From: Nageia nagi
Lineage: Eukaryota > Pinophyta
NCBI GenBank assembly: GCA_050084985.1
Contig: JBITNC010000001.1
Coordinates: forward strand, 120,590,001 to 120,654,000
DNA length: 64,000 nt
Direction of reading: 5' to 3'
The notes under the pieces were generated by a model, which worked only from the letters and a program-made list of their open reading frames with translations, made no database searches and had not been told where the DNA came from. Both the position numbers and the translations under genes were made by a program. Numbering within the stretch: position 1 is the first letter of the stretch; each line of letters begins with the position of its first letter. This document shows positions 33,845 to 45,556 of the stretch, piece after piece.

Positions 33845-35074
33845 ATTACTACACTTAACCAATTTTGCATCATACCATGCGTTAATTTAAAGTTTTTTTT
33901 TAAATTTTAAAAATCATGACGTATAAATTGACCTTAAGGGTACTATCAAATAAAATATCATTTTTTGCATCAATTATACCATCTATCATTGCATCATGTA
34001 TTAACATTTTGAGCATCAAATAATTAACGTTATAAATATCTTGATATTTTTCAAATACATATTAGCATTATACTAGACATATATAGCATAAAAATAATTT
34101 AGTTTATGCTTTGAGGATGCAAGGGAAAGGTATATCGATCTAGTTAGACTATTGTTGCTATTTTTTGCATTTGGTGAAATAATGTCAATGCTTATCGATG
34201 AAAGCTATATCTTTGGTAACTTGAAATTATCATATTCCATGGGAAGATGTCTTATTTGCATTATGCATCTTGTCAAATAATTTGTGTGCCTTCTATAAGC
34301 TTCCATATTTTGTGTACATGTCTACCAGGGTACTCATAATGAAAACATTCAACAAAAATTTGCTGTTAAAGAGTCTTTGATGTATGTATAAACCCAATTG
34401 CAGAACAATGGGAAAGGTGAATTGATTTAGTTGGAATACTACTGTTATTTGTTGCATTTGGTAAAATAGTGTCAGTGGCTATTAAGGAAATACATGTCTT
34501 TGCTTTATATCTGCATCCTACATCATCAATCATATAATCTCATTAGTTACCCACCAAAATGATAATCTCCACATCGATACGAATATCTCTCTCATGCAAC
34601 TCTATCGAGATCAATAGCTGAAGCATGTAATGCACATTTGCTTACTACAAAATATAAATACACACTACTCTTATATGCTCTTCAACATATTTTTATCTCC
34701 TATAGACTTGCATCACGAACAATGCCCTTATAAAGGGTAAGTTTCTTGATTCACTCATTAATGGCATCAGACTTGCCATTCAAAATCAATTATCAATCAA
34801 GTGAATGAATTGACAATTTATAGTGGATCATGCCATGATCCATGTGCATGACCCATAACTTTTTTTTTACTTGATGCATTTTTTCACATATTTTATACAT
34901 TAACTAATACATTAATCAATGTTTCAACTAATAAATCAATCCATACATCAACCATTGCATCAATCAATACATAAAAAAAAAGGTTGGACATAGATTGACA
35001 CATACATGCCAGACAACATCAAAATGTAATTATTTGATGTATGGTATGATGTAAAATTGCTAAATTATAGTAGT
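33845..35074. mobile_element. 1.23-kb TIR DNA element carrying a PPR fragment
   Basis: The left end (33845; better kept in unit 1 as ACTACTACACTTAACC) and the right end, reverse-complemented ACTACTATAATTTAGC, are inverted repeats of about 35 bp that continue into ATCATACCAT on both sides. ACCAA is duplicated at 33840-33844 and 35075-35079, and the interrupted copia frame resumes exactly there. Subterminal TGCATCA/TGATGCA-like words are repeated at both ends. No transposase is seen. The 4-5-bp target duplication does not fix the superfamily; CACTA-like ends (CACTACTA in unit 1) are possible. The interior holds PPR sequence. Confidence 0.75.
34130..34510 (-). pseudogene. PPR gene fragment captured in the TIR element
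   Basis: The minus strand from about 34475 reads LFYQMQQITVVFQLNQFTF (a repeat end, about 34466-34410), then LYIHQRLFNSKFLLNVFIM and STLVDMYTKYGSL-stop-KAHKLFDKM (about 34330-34265). After a shift come NMIISSYQR and LTLFHQMQK (about 34225-34150). This is the successive-repeat text of a plant PPR gene of the PLS type, covering about three repeats, with one in-frame stop and a shift near the WN/NMI position. The match to the 25.3-25.5 kb fragment shows the same or a related parent gene was captured twice. Confidence 0.75.
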
Positions 35075-35891
35075 ACCAAGCCCTTTCCTGAAGCTTAGTT
35101 CTGCAAGCTTAGTGAGTCTTTTAGGTTGGTGAAGTTGCCCTCAAAGGGGAGTGAAGGTTGAATTATTGTTGAATTCATATCTATGATGAAAACTTCATCC
35201 CTAAGAGGATTTTTTGGCTATGTAATATTGATATTTTATATACATCTTCATGGTTAGTTCGCTTCATGTGAAGAACTAGTATATTTTTAAGCATATAATG
35301 GCTTCTGCTAGAACTATTTTAGTTATCCATATATGAGAAACTAGCATATATTTTTTGGTACTATTTAATTATCCATATGTGAGGAAATTGTATGTGCTTA
35401 TGCTCTATTTTTGATGTTGATTAATACATGTTGTCTATACATTAGGTGACTATGAGTATTGACTTGACATCTTCATGATAACTTATAGTGCACCACTGAT
35501 CAGTTTATGAATGATATTAATTGATTCATTTATCTTATGTTGATATGAATATTTATATGATTCATCTAACTGATCTTGTTAATGAGTTGTTTGTAGCTTG
35601 TAAGTTTCTTCTTAAGAGTGTAGGTTACCTACTTCAAGTGGGTAGACTCATGAAGGTTTGTCATGTCAACTTGTTGAATGATTACTTTGTAAAATGAAAC
35701 TAGTTGCGATTAATGATTGTATTGTAAATCATTTTGTCAAATGGTAAAGTAGTGAATCTCAATATAAGATCTTACTTATTTCTCAAATATGTAAATGTTC
35801 TCATTTTTTTTGTATCTTTATGGAGGATAAGTTTATCTTACTTTCTCTTTCTTTTCTCCTTCAATCTACCCTAATATTGCATTAAGGGGGT
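35075..35891 (+). other. Copia-0 3' end: RNase H tail, non-coding region, polypurine tract
   Basis: Starts in frame with TKPFPEA (ACCAAGCCCTTTCC...), the last RNase H residues. It then follows the non-coding text seen before other family A LTRs (CTTCATGGTTAGTTCGCTTC..., AGTGGGTAGACTC), ending in the polypurine tract AAGGGGG (35884-35890). Confidence 0.75.
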
Positions 35892-36126
35892 TGATGGAAT
35901 GTATAATGCATTATTGTAAGGTCTCTTAATGTAATTCATTAAATAGTGAATATGATAATGTAAATTTATTAATACTTAAAAGTATCCCTAAATATTTTTT
36001 AATTATTTATGAATATGATAATGTAAATTATCCTACACTCCATCTCATGACCATGTGCCTTGGGTAAAAGGATGATACATATCATGACATTGTACAATAG
36101 TTAAAAGGGTGATCTAAGGGAGGATT
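35892..36126 (+). repeat. Copia-0 3' LTR, first part (split by element I)
   Basis: Starts TGATGGAATGTATAATGC like the copia-0 5' LTR and stops at GGGAGGATT, where element I begins. The missing part continues at 54285 with GGATTTTGGCCTATAAATAG and ends at 54616, so the two parts are one LTR. Confidence 0.88.
36122..36126. repeat. Target-site duplication GGATT, left of element I
   Basis: Identical to 54285-54289, and both copies sit in the sequence GGGAGGATTTTGGCC expected for an unbroken LTR of this family. Confidence 0.88.
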
Positions 36127-36652
36127 TGTTGGAATGTATAATGCATTATTGTAAGGTTTATTAATGTAATTCACTTAATAGTGAATATGATAATGTAAAT
36201 TCACTAATACTTAAAGTATACCTAAATAATTTTTAAGTATTTATGAATATGATAATGTAACTTATCCTACACTCCATCTCATGCCCATGCCCCTTAGGTA
36301 AAAGGATGATACATGTCATGACATTGTACAATGGTTAATAGGATAAGCCAAGGAAGGATTTTTGCCTATAAATAGAAGACCCTCTCCTTGAGATTACTCA
36401 CTCAAGTTTGTAGCAAAGTTATGCTCTTGTTTAGGTTGTAGGAGAAGTGAGAAAGTGAGTTGTAATAGAGTGCTATTTGAGAATAAGATATTAGATTAGT
36501 GGATGTACTCCCATGGTTAAATGAACCACTTTATATTGGTATTATTTTATGTGAATGCTACTTTAAGTGTGTGTTTTTATGCTTAAAGATTTGAGAGAAT
36601 ATTCATATGATCTTGGGTAATAGAAATTTAGTCTTGTATGCTTGTTCTTTCA
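36127..36652 (+). repeat. Element I 5' LTR (family A, 526 bp)
   Basis: TGTTGGAATGTATAATGC ... GCTTGTTCTTTCA, with a TATA-like GCCTATAAATAGAAG near 36369. It pairs with 53757-54284. Confidence 0.9.
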
Positions 36653-36654
36653 AT

Positions 36655-36667
36655 TGGTATCTAGAGC
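36655..36667 (+). other. Element I primer-binding site
   Basis: TGGTATCTAGAGC, which is TGGTATCAGAGC with a one-base change or insertion, two bases after the LTR. Confidence 0.75.
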
Positions 36668-38952
36668 GATACTTGAAGGTTTCACCTTCAACATCCTTAA
36701 AGGTTCATCTCACTCTTTCTTCCATCTACTTTGGTGAGGTAAAAGATTTTAAGGTATAATTTTCTCCTTCTTTCAATTTTTTTTTCTTTTCGCTCATGAG
36801 TTACTAACATTATTTATATGTTAATTGCAATTTTGTTAAAAAATTTTCCCCCAAAAATATATTATTGTTACAATTTTTCTACTAACATTTTATGGAATTG
36901 CAATTGTTTTGGGATAAAATTTTGCCTAAAATGTATAGGATGTAATAATAATATATTGTTAGACACTTATATCATAAAGTTTGACCATTTTACAATTTTG
37001 TTTTACATATTTGTATCTATTTGTAATAATTTGTTTTTCAAATAAATTCAAGATCATTGTAATTTTTTTACAATCACAAGAAGTGAGGGGACTTTATTTT
37101 TGAAAAATATATAATAATGTTTACATAAAAAAATATAAGGGGGTATTTTTTTCAAAAATGGGAGTTATTGTACAAAAATCTATTTTTTATTTCAAAATAA
37201 TGCTATTTATTGAATATATTTAGGGGGCTATATTTTCTTTATAAAGTTTTTAGAAAAATCAAAATTTTAAAAAGGGTGGGGAGGTTGACCAGCCCCTAGC
37301 CCTACCAAGCCCACTGTCCATGAGCCACTGGCTCCACTACCTATGGGCCACCCATTCTACCATCGATGGGCCACCTACTCCATTGCTCACTATGTGACAC
37401 CCACCTCGCTAAGCTACCACCATGGACCCTACCACCAGTTGCTCGAGATCCTGATGCATTGCTTTGGTCTTACTTTGGCTTACACATATTCTAGGTTCCC
37501 CCACTGATACTCACCCTACCAATTGCTAACCTTCCATTTTCATGTTGTTCCTCCTTACTGTCATATCAACTCCATCTCAATGGCCTTGCTTGGAAGCTCC
37601 TTCTCATGTGTGGTGACTTGTCCCTTTGGTTCACCCCCTAACCTACATATAACCATTTGCTTTTAACCTTGCCTCTGTGATGAGTAGGTACTTGCTTTCC
37701 AAAACCCCATAACACTAACAATATCCTCTACTGATGCCATGATGCTCCTTTGGCTACCCTATGACCTGCCAACACCCATCTAGGTGACTCCTCTAGCCAC
37801 CCCGTGATTCGCTTTGCACTTCATTACTCATCCTCCTATTTTTTTATCTCTCCTTCCCCCTCATTTTTTAATTATTATTAGGTCTTTCTACCATTAATAG
37901 AAAATATTTTTCTTGAAAGTTAAGTCTTGTTGGCTGTCTATACCTTCTCATAAATGTTGACAATCTTAGTAAATAAAAGAAGATTTTTTTTGGCAAGTGT
38001 TAAGTTAATTATTTAAATTAATTTATCTCATAATTTTATCTTGCTTAAGAAGATAACTTAAATGGGGTATGGGCTCATAATTAATGAGCATAAGAAGATT
38101 AAAAATAAATATTAATGAGGTATGGTATGCACGCTCTTTTTTTTTAGGATTAATTATTAAAAAAATTTAATATTTTTTTCAAGACTTAATTTTTTTAAAG
38201 GGGGGAATAATTTTTTACTTGGAAAGACATTTATTTTAAATAAAAAGTGGGGAATTTGATCTATGAATGGATTTTTACTTAAAATTAGAATTAATTTTTT
38301 TTCTTATGAATGCATTTTTATTTAAAATTAGGATTAAGTTTTTCCTATAAATATATTTGAATAAATGATTAATGGATGCATTTTAGGAATAAATGCCTAT
38401 TAGTTAGAATTGTGATCATATGCATTTTATTGGATGCTTTTTTGGGAATAAATGTTCACTTTGGATGAATTTTCTACTATGGTAAAAATATGGTAATTTT
38501 TAAATGAGATTTTATTTCTTACTGTTAAAGCAATTTTTAAGGTAAAATTGGAATGAGGGAGATATTTTTTTATGTACAAGGGAATTTTTTTACTTAGTTC
38601 AAATTTTAAAGTAAAAAGGGGAGATTTTTTGTTACTTAAATAATGAACCCATGCATTTTTTTAAATAGGTCCTATTGGGGTTGGTAATAAAATCCATTGT
38701 ACTCTTAAGTTTTAACTTTAGATGATGTATCATTTTTAAAGCACTTTAGTTTATGTTAAGCACTTTCTTTTATTTTTACAAAAATCGTAAACATTGAAAG
38801 CGCAACCCTTAAAATGAACACATCTACACATATATTTTGCAACATAACTTGTTTGGGAAGCCATGAGAGGAGGACAAGGTAGAATGAAGCCTTTAGTCAG
38901 ATGATCCAAATGGTGTAAATTCTATACTTCTTAATTGCCCCTAAATCTTTTC
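36668..38952 (+). other. Element I leader (first part), with a GC-rich island
   Basis: Non-coding leader before gag. Most is AT-rich with long T runs, but about 37270-37830 is clearly GC-richer and C-rich (CCAGCCCCTAGCCCTACCAA..., CCACTGGCTCCACTACC). The right end (GGGAAGCCATGAGAGGAGG... to TACTTCTTAATT) matches 44990-45075 in element II. It stops where element II enters, and resumes at about 48455. Short open frames such as 36818-37045 look accidental. Confidence 0.7.
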
Positions 38953-39400
38953 TATTAGAATTTGTAATGTAATATTTCTATTTAATGTAAATTCACTTAA
39001 TACTTAAAGTATCATTAGATATCTTAAAGTATTAAGGGAATAAAAATAGGAATATGATTAAAAATTGATAATGGATTAAAAAAAAAATGGGTTAATTATA
39101 GAGTGGGTTTCTTCTTATAAAAAGAGAACCCTCCTCTTCTCTAGTTACATAATTGTAATGAATGCTTTGCTATAGGTTTAAAGTTTGAGAGAGAGCGAGA
39201 AGAGATTTTGTAAGAGAGATCATTGAGAATAAGAAGATCTTAGGTAGTGGATGTACTCCTAAGGAGGGAGGAACCACTTTATATCTTATGTTATTTATGA
39301 GATTGACTTGAGTTATTGTACTATTGTGTTGTTGTTGAAAGTGGCTTCTTGATATCTTGGAAGATTAGAAGTTAATTCAGAAAAGGTTAATTGCAATGAC
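38953..39400 (+). repeat. Element II 5' LTR, main part (family B)
   Basis: Aligns with 47998-48450: TATTAGAATTTGTAATGTAA, GTTAATTATAGAGTGG, TCTTATAAAAAGAGAACCC (TATA-like) and GAGAATAAGAAGATCTTAG. It ends at CAATGAC where foreign sequence starts; the last bases reappear at 43180-43192 before the primer-binding site. Confidence 0.83.
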
Positions 39401-42400
39401 CTTATTTCAACATAAACACATAGGATTATCACTATAACATCCATACCATACACTCAAGAGGTGAGCACAATTTTTTTTCCTAAGTAAATAAAATAAGTAA
39501 TTAAATGCAATCAATTTGGAATATGTTTGGAAGTTGCTTGAGAACCCTATGAATTATTGTTCACAATACTATCTATATTCTTCCAAGCTAAGTCATTCAC
39601 AATTTTAGACTCATCATTGACTATATACCATTTCGCATTATTTAACTTAACCTGTTAAATAACTTCACATGGCTTGCCATAGTGATTTCCCAATGGTACT
39701 ATATGCTTATTCATATTTCCCACCATCATCATATTAAGGCAATTTAATACTCCAAGGTCCATTCAACCTTGGAGATTTCCTAATTTATCTTAGTCTAACT
39801 CACTTGAAGATAAATCAATATCCCTTAAATGAATAATCATGTTTTACTTAAAGCTTTAGCTAAGTCCATACTTAGGTTTAAATATCCACACAATAAAACC
39901 CATCATTATTTAAGAGTAAATCATTCCCCTATGAGAGATAATATACTATATCTATCCACACCTTTTGGCAAGGGAGTTAAGTCCTAAGCATCACAATATT
40001 TTGCACATAATATGAGATTTTCAAATCAATCAACATCATTATCCATAAAGTATCAAGTAATACTAAGCATCATCACACTTAAGTAAGTCAATTTATTTAC
40101 CAAATAACTTTTTAATAAAAGAATAACAATTGACTATTCAAAGACTAACCTTTCAAAAAACCTAAACATATCAACTTCATACAATAATCATTATTAATAC
40201 AATCATCCTAAAAAGGAAGTAATAATTCTTTTCAATGTCTTTTTACAAGAACAACAATAGCTTTGCTATTTATTTCTCAAATCAAATAGCAATTACAATA
40301 CATTTAGAATCCATAGCAAGAATTTATCAAACTCCTTTCCCACACTATGATCAAGGTTTTGCTCCTTAGGTTGAATAGTAGCTCAAGAATGGTTGGATCA
40401 GATACAGTATTAGGTTTCCTCTAAAATGCAACTACATGCTTTACCATTTTAAGGAAACATTTCAACAACTTTGAGAACTCTATTTTTAAAATGTCAACTC
40501 ACATTTAAAAACAAACAACTTTATTTCAAAACATCAATTCCCATTTAAAAATAAATCAACATCTATATTTTACAATAATCAAAACTCTATTTTAAAATAA
40601 TCACAACTCTATTTTAAAATAATCATAACTTTATTTTAAAATATTACCCTATTTTAAAATAATTAAACAAACTCTATTTTAGAATGTAATAGTAATATCC
40701 TTGAATAATCATAATTATCTTTTAAAATACTTTCTTATTTTAAAATAATCAAACAAACTCTATTTTAGAATATAATAGTAATATCCTAAAATAATTACAA
40801 CAATATTTTAAAATACATCCCTATTTTAAAATAAATAAATAAACTCTATTTTAAAATACAATATCCTAAAATACTTATAACATTATTTTAAAATACATCC
40901 TTATTTTAAAATAAATAAACAAATTCTATTTTAGAATACAATATTTTAAAATAATAATATTTTAAAATACTTCCCTATTTAAAAATAATTAAACAAACTA
41001 TATTTTAAAAATAACACAACTTTATTTTTAAAATAATAATAAACAATCAATATTACTTCTATGATATGTATTAAACAAAAACCAAAGAATTAAATCCTTT
41101 TCAAAACCCATGTAATTAATAGGCAAAATCTAATATTTTTAAAGAGAATTCCAAAACCTAATTTTTAAAATCAAAACCATTTTAAAAATTATAAACAAGT
41201 ACGAAACCCCAAACTCTTATACCTAAGATAACCCAAAAGTCAAGAAAGAATAGGGGAGACAACTACTATGCATGCCTTCCAACCTTGGTGCATATTACAA
41301 ATGAGAGGAGGGGCTACAAAAAGCACAAAGATGGGTAGGTAGGTGCATAAAGTCCCCAAGGGGTTGATGCACTCTATGGCCCATCTACTACACACATTAT
41401 GTACAAAGAGGGGGCATGTGGAGGGCCAAGCCCCCACATTACCCACGCATAGTGGTTTGGGAGGCCATGGGGGTTATAAACCCCATGTGAGCCATTTCCT
41501 CACCTTAGGAGGGAGAGGTTTCCCAAAGTGGGATGGGGCTACGTAGGGAAATAAAGCCCACATATCACCCAAGGCCTTTCAAGGCCTTACAAAAAAACCA
41601 AAAGGGGTACAAGGAGCTCACATAGCCTCCATTGACCCTTTTAAACCAAATAGTAAGGGAAACAAGGGAAAGGGAAGCCCATGTGACCTAGTCCCTTTCC
41701 CCAAGGTCTACATTGGGTTTTTCCCAAATTGAATTGCATTAAAATTAATAAGAAGGGGTTTTCAACACCTAACAAAAGTACAAAACTCCATTTATGGGGT
41801 TTTAGATTTTAAAAGCATTTATATAAAATGTAAAACCCTCCAACAAGATAGTACATATATTTATAAAATTCATAAGATTCTAAAGCTAATACTCAAGCAT
41901 GATAGTAATATAAAACCTCATACCAAATCTATACACAAATTTCAAAACCACTAGACTTTTTAAAGGGAACATTCTACCATGGAAATAAACTAAATCTTCA
42001 ACCAATCATAATTTAGCAATAAAATCAAATACTATTATTTTATCAAATGCTTAAAATAATAAAACTTTCATAAAAATATAGAGAAGAAAATAAACACAAG
42101 GTAAACCTCACTAAATCCTGTAATTATCGAAGGATTTGGCTCTAAAATTACAGAACTTTGCTACTCCAAAATTAATAAAAATAAGAATGATCAAATGTTC
42201 CACCCTAGGGTTCTATTTATAGTTTTCAACTAGGTCTAGGCTTAGAAAATAATAGCAAGTGACAACACCACTTAAACTCAAGTGAGTGGGAGTTAATTCC
42301 TAAGTGGAAATATCTTTTCACTTAGTCATCAATCAAAATTCTAGTGGATTGAGTTCCACTGGCACACTTAACTTGTAATTGGGACAAAACAACTAAAATT

Positions 42401-43174
42401 GAGATACCTCATGCTAATTAGGTATAATAAATATTATTTACTTATAAATAATATATTAAAGGCTTAGTTAACTATAGCCTTTATCAATTGGCCAATCATA
42501 ATTTATCTAGCTTAATTTATTATTTTAAGCTAAATAATAATATTTAAAATTTAAGGATTACTATTCTTAATTCTTAATTAACCATAATTAATAATTAAGA
42601 AGTAATACATACATATTCTTATAAAATAGATATTTAAATAATTAAGCTTTACATTTTTCCTACCTAGTTAGTTCCCTTAATTATCTTTACTTGCTAATAT
42701 TAATTATTAGGGGTCCTTAGATATATATACTAACATCCTTAGCAATCTTTCAAGGTATAAAATATTTTCAACTCAAATTAAAGAACATAACTAGGCAATC
42801 ATAAACACACATTAACAATCCTAGGGAGCTTATCTTACCCCATGCCACTATGTATGTATGCAACCACTTACCCAACTATCTTGGTGTCTCGATCTTATAT
42901 ACGATCATGAGAATCACTGGTAATCATTCATTTTCAAACCATTCAAGAGCATCCTACTTTCCATTACCTATCACATGCACATCACAAAACCACTTGCAAT
43001 AGTAACATGTACATATAGGTAGGATAAGTAATCATTATCCTTATCTAGGATTTCATAACTTAAATAAATAAAAATATATCAAGAATTTTATTCAAATAAT
43101 ATATAGTCAATGTACCATTTCACACTTAAACTAAAATAAAACACACTAAGGGAAATCTATAATAGATTTGGGCT
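39401..43174 (-). mobile_element. 3.77-kb non-coding insertion, probably a solo LTR
   Basis: It separates the two parts of the element II 5' LTR. ATGAC stands on both sides (39396-39400 and 43175-43179), a likely 5-bp target duplication. No coding frame is convincing. On the minus strand there is CTATAAATAG followed by AACCCTAGGG at about 42222-42204, typical of an LTR promoter, and the minus strand starts near TGTCATAGCCCAAATC. A long solo LTR of an unrelated, probably gypsy, element is the best reading. Exact ends are uncertain by a few bases because TG...CA is not perfect. ORFs at 41240-41546 are accidental. Confidence 0.6.
40540..41040. repeat. Cluster of TATTTTAAAATA palindromic units
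   Basis: ACTCTATTTTAAAATAATCA-like words recur more than fifteen times with irregular 20-50-bp spacing. Each core is a 12-base palindrome, so the tract can form many small hairpins. It lies inside the 3.77-kb insertion. Confidence 0.8.
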
Positions 43175-43179
43175 ATGAC

Positions 43180-43206
43180 ATTGATTTCTTCAAGTGGTAT
43201 CAGAGC
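43180..43206 (+). other. Element II LTR end and primer-binding site
   Basis: The resumed LTR ends TTGATTTCTTCA, and TGGTATCAGAGC (43195-43206) follows after AG. This exact plant copia primer-binding site shows that the sequence left of 39400 and right of 43179 belonged together. Confidence 0.85.
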
Positions 43207-45556
43207 TTTTCTTAGAGGCTCATCTTTAGCATCTTTGAAGGTTACTTTGTTGAGGTAAAAAGGGCTTGAAGGTATAATTTCCCTCCTACCTTATTTATTG
43301 ATAAATTTTGCTTTATTGTTAACTATTTTGGTTCCTAGATTATCAAGTTTAACTTTAGCAAAGTTTGATTAAAGTAGATAATACATTGTTGTTATACTAA
43401 TATGTTAGTTTAATCTAATGTTATTGCTAGGCATTATTTTAGTTGTAATTTTTTAAGTAAAATTACCTAATGTGTAGCAATAATATGCAAGTTTTAAGTA
43501 AATTTGCTTAAATTTAGCAATAATAAGTTATTATAACTTGAAATTGCAAATTTCTACTTAGTGTAGAATTGGATAAAATTTTTTGCAATTTTTTTCTTAC
43601 TATATTGTTATTATTACAAAATTTTTACTATGCTAGTATGGTTGTAAATGTTTTTTACAATTTTTATAAAACTATATTTTTTTTACAAATTTGATTAAAA
43701 AAAACTATTCTTTTACTATTTTTAGAATTTTTTTATATAATTTTTTTATTTAAAGTTTTTTTAAATTTAAAAAAAACTTATTTTTATTAAAAAATTTTTT
43801 TTCCTATTTTTTATAACTATTTTTTATTTATTTAAAGTTTTGTTTATTTTTAAAAAACTTATTTTTTATTAAAAAAATAAAATAAATTAGTAGCACCAGG
43901 ATGCCCCCCCTTTGGGGGTGCATGCAACTTCGCAGGGCCATCACCCCCCCTTGGGGATGCGCATGGTTGTGTAGGGTCACCCCCCCTTGGGGTGCACATA
44001 GCACCACCAGGGCCATCGTTTCCCTTGGGGTGCGCACAACCAATGGCCCCCTTAGGGGTGTGCCCCACCTTTTTGTTAATTTTTTTTTTTTTTAAGTTTT
44101 GTTTTTAAAGAAAATTATATATATAATATATATATATATATATTAAAAAGAGTTCCTATTTTTATTTAAAAAAAGGAGACTCTATTTTAAGGGGGGTATT
44201 ATTTTTAAAAGGGGGATTTTTTTCTTGGGGATCTTTATTTTAGAAAAGTATGTTTTTTTAAAGTATGAGCTATTTTTAAATTGCTTTATTTGCTAATTTT
44301 TTTTTATTGTTAAGAGCAAGTTATTTTTTTAAAAAAAATTTAGCATGCATTTAAGATAAAAAGTGAAATATTAATTATGCATGCATAGATTAATGTTAAT
44401 GTTAATTATGCATGGATTACTTACATATGCATGAATTAATATTATTTTATCTTAATGCATTTTTATTGCTATACACACATGTGGTTAGATAATTTTTTCT
44501 TGCATTTTATTTCTTATCCTAATACATATTGCTAAATGGATATTTTTTTTGCATGATTTATTATTGTAACCTTATACATGTGGTTGGATAAAAATTCACT
44601 TAAATACTTGCTTATAAATGTTATGTTAAATTGCAAATAAAGAATTATTTTAAGTCTATTTTTTAAGTAACAAGGAAGAGAATTTGATCTTTGATAATGA
44701 ACCTTTGTAAAGAGATCCATTAGAGGTTGTAACCAAATCCATTTGACTCTCAGGTTCATTTGTTGTTACTTAAAATTAATGAACCTTTGTAAAGAGATCC
44801 ATTAGGGGTTATAAAAAAACCCATTGAACTTTTTAGTTCATACATATGGATGATGTTGGATGTAGTTTCATTTTTAAAAGTACTTTATTTATTTTGCACT
44901 TTTACTTTATATGCAAAGTATGCAAATATTAAAAATTGCTTCCCTTAAAATGAATACATCCACACATTTTTTTTTGCTACATGACTTGTTTGGGAAGCTA
45001 TGAGGTGAAGATAAGGTAGAATGGAGATTTTTAATCCAATGATCCAAGTGATGAAAAGTTTGTACTTCTTAATTACCATTAATTTTTGTGTTGGTATGGA
45101 TTTAACTCTATATAGGTGGATAGGCATGTGTGTAGTGATACCACATGTCCATTAATCTATTCACGGATTATCTTGATAACTTAGGAGGAAAAATGAAAAC
45201 TTAATCAAGATAATTAATTTGATTGATCCAACATACATTACAAACTTGAAAAATAGCTAGTACTTATCCTTATGAGAGTACATTGCTACCCAAGGGAAAT
45301 TGGTTGAAGATTGGTAGGATTTGGGCTCCTTATGGGCATCCAAGTGAAGGCCTAATTTTAGATAAAAAAATAAGCTTCAAATTTTTTCTTTCTTCGGTTA
45401 TACTTAGTGGTGAATATGTTGGATATATGATTATTATTCTTGTTAAAAATTAAGCATTTAATTTATTGATTAGTTCAAACATGTATTTGTATGATAATTA
45501 TTTCAAATTCAATATGTATGCTTACATTGTTTATCTTCTTTCTATTATTTTGTAGT
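43207..45556 (+). other. Element II leader
   Basis: Non-coding, very AT-rich, with runs of T and a (TA)n stretch at about 44117-44145. It holds a GC-rich tandem repeat (43895-44075). The part 45085-45410 matches 48480-48780 in element I, so both elements share leader ancestry. Confidence 0.75.
43895..44075. repeat. GC-rich tandem repeat, about 4 x 42 bp
   Basis: CCCCCCTTGGGG(G)TGC.CA followed by CAGGGCCATC-like text repeats about four times in an otherwise T-rich leader. Each unit has a CCCC(C)TT(T)GGGG inverted repeat. Open frames on both strands here (43828-44095) arise from the repeat and are not genes. Confidence 0.85.

Larger units (their letters stand above)
31747..33920 (+). repeat. 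2.15-kb tandem duplication, unit 2
   Basis: Collinear with 29598-31746 throughout, differing by scattered substitutions and small indels, and ending at AAAAATCATGAC (33909-33920). Beyond this the TIR element continues only in this copy. Confidence 0.88.

Noticed and set aside
40540-41040. CRISPR-like array
   Set aside because: Spacing is irregular, spacers are not unique, and the context is a plant transposon.
41240-41546. Two open frames, one with several Cys and Gly
   Set aside because: They overlap on opposite strands in the non-coding 3.77-kb insertion and show no domain.
43828-44095. Three overlapping Gly/Pro/His-rich open frames
   Set aside because: Products of the GC-rich tandem repeat; open on both strands without any conserved protein.
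44117-44145. Possible origin or promoter TATA cluster
   Set aside because: Simple (TA)n microsatellite in a retrotransposon leader.
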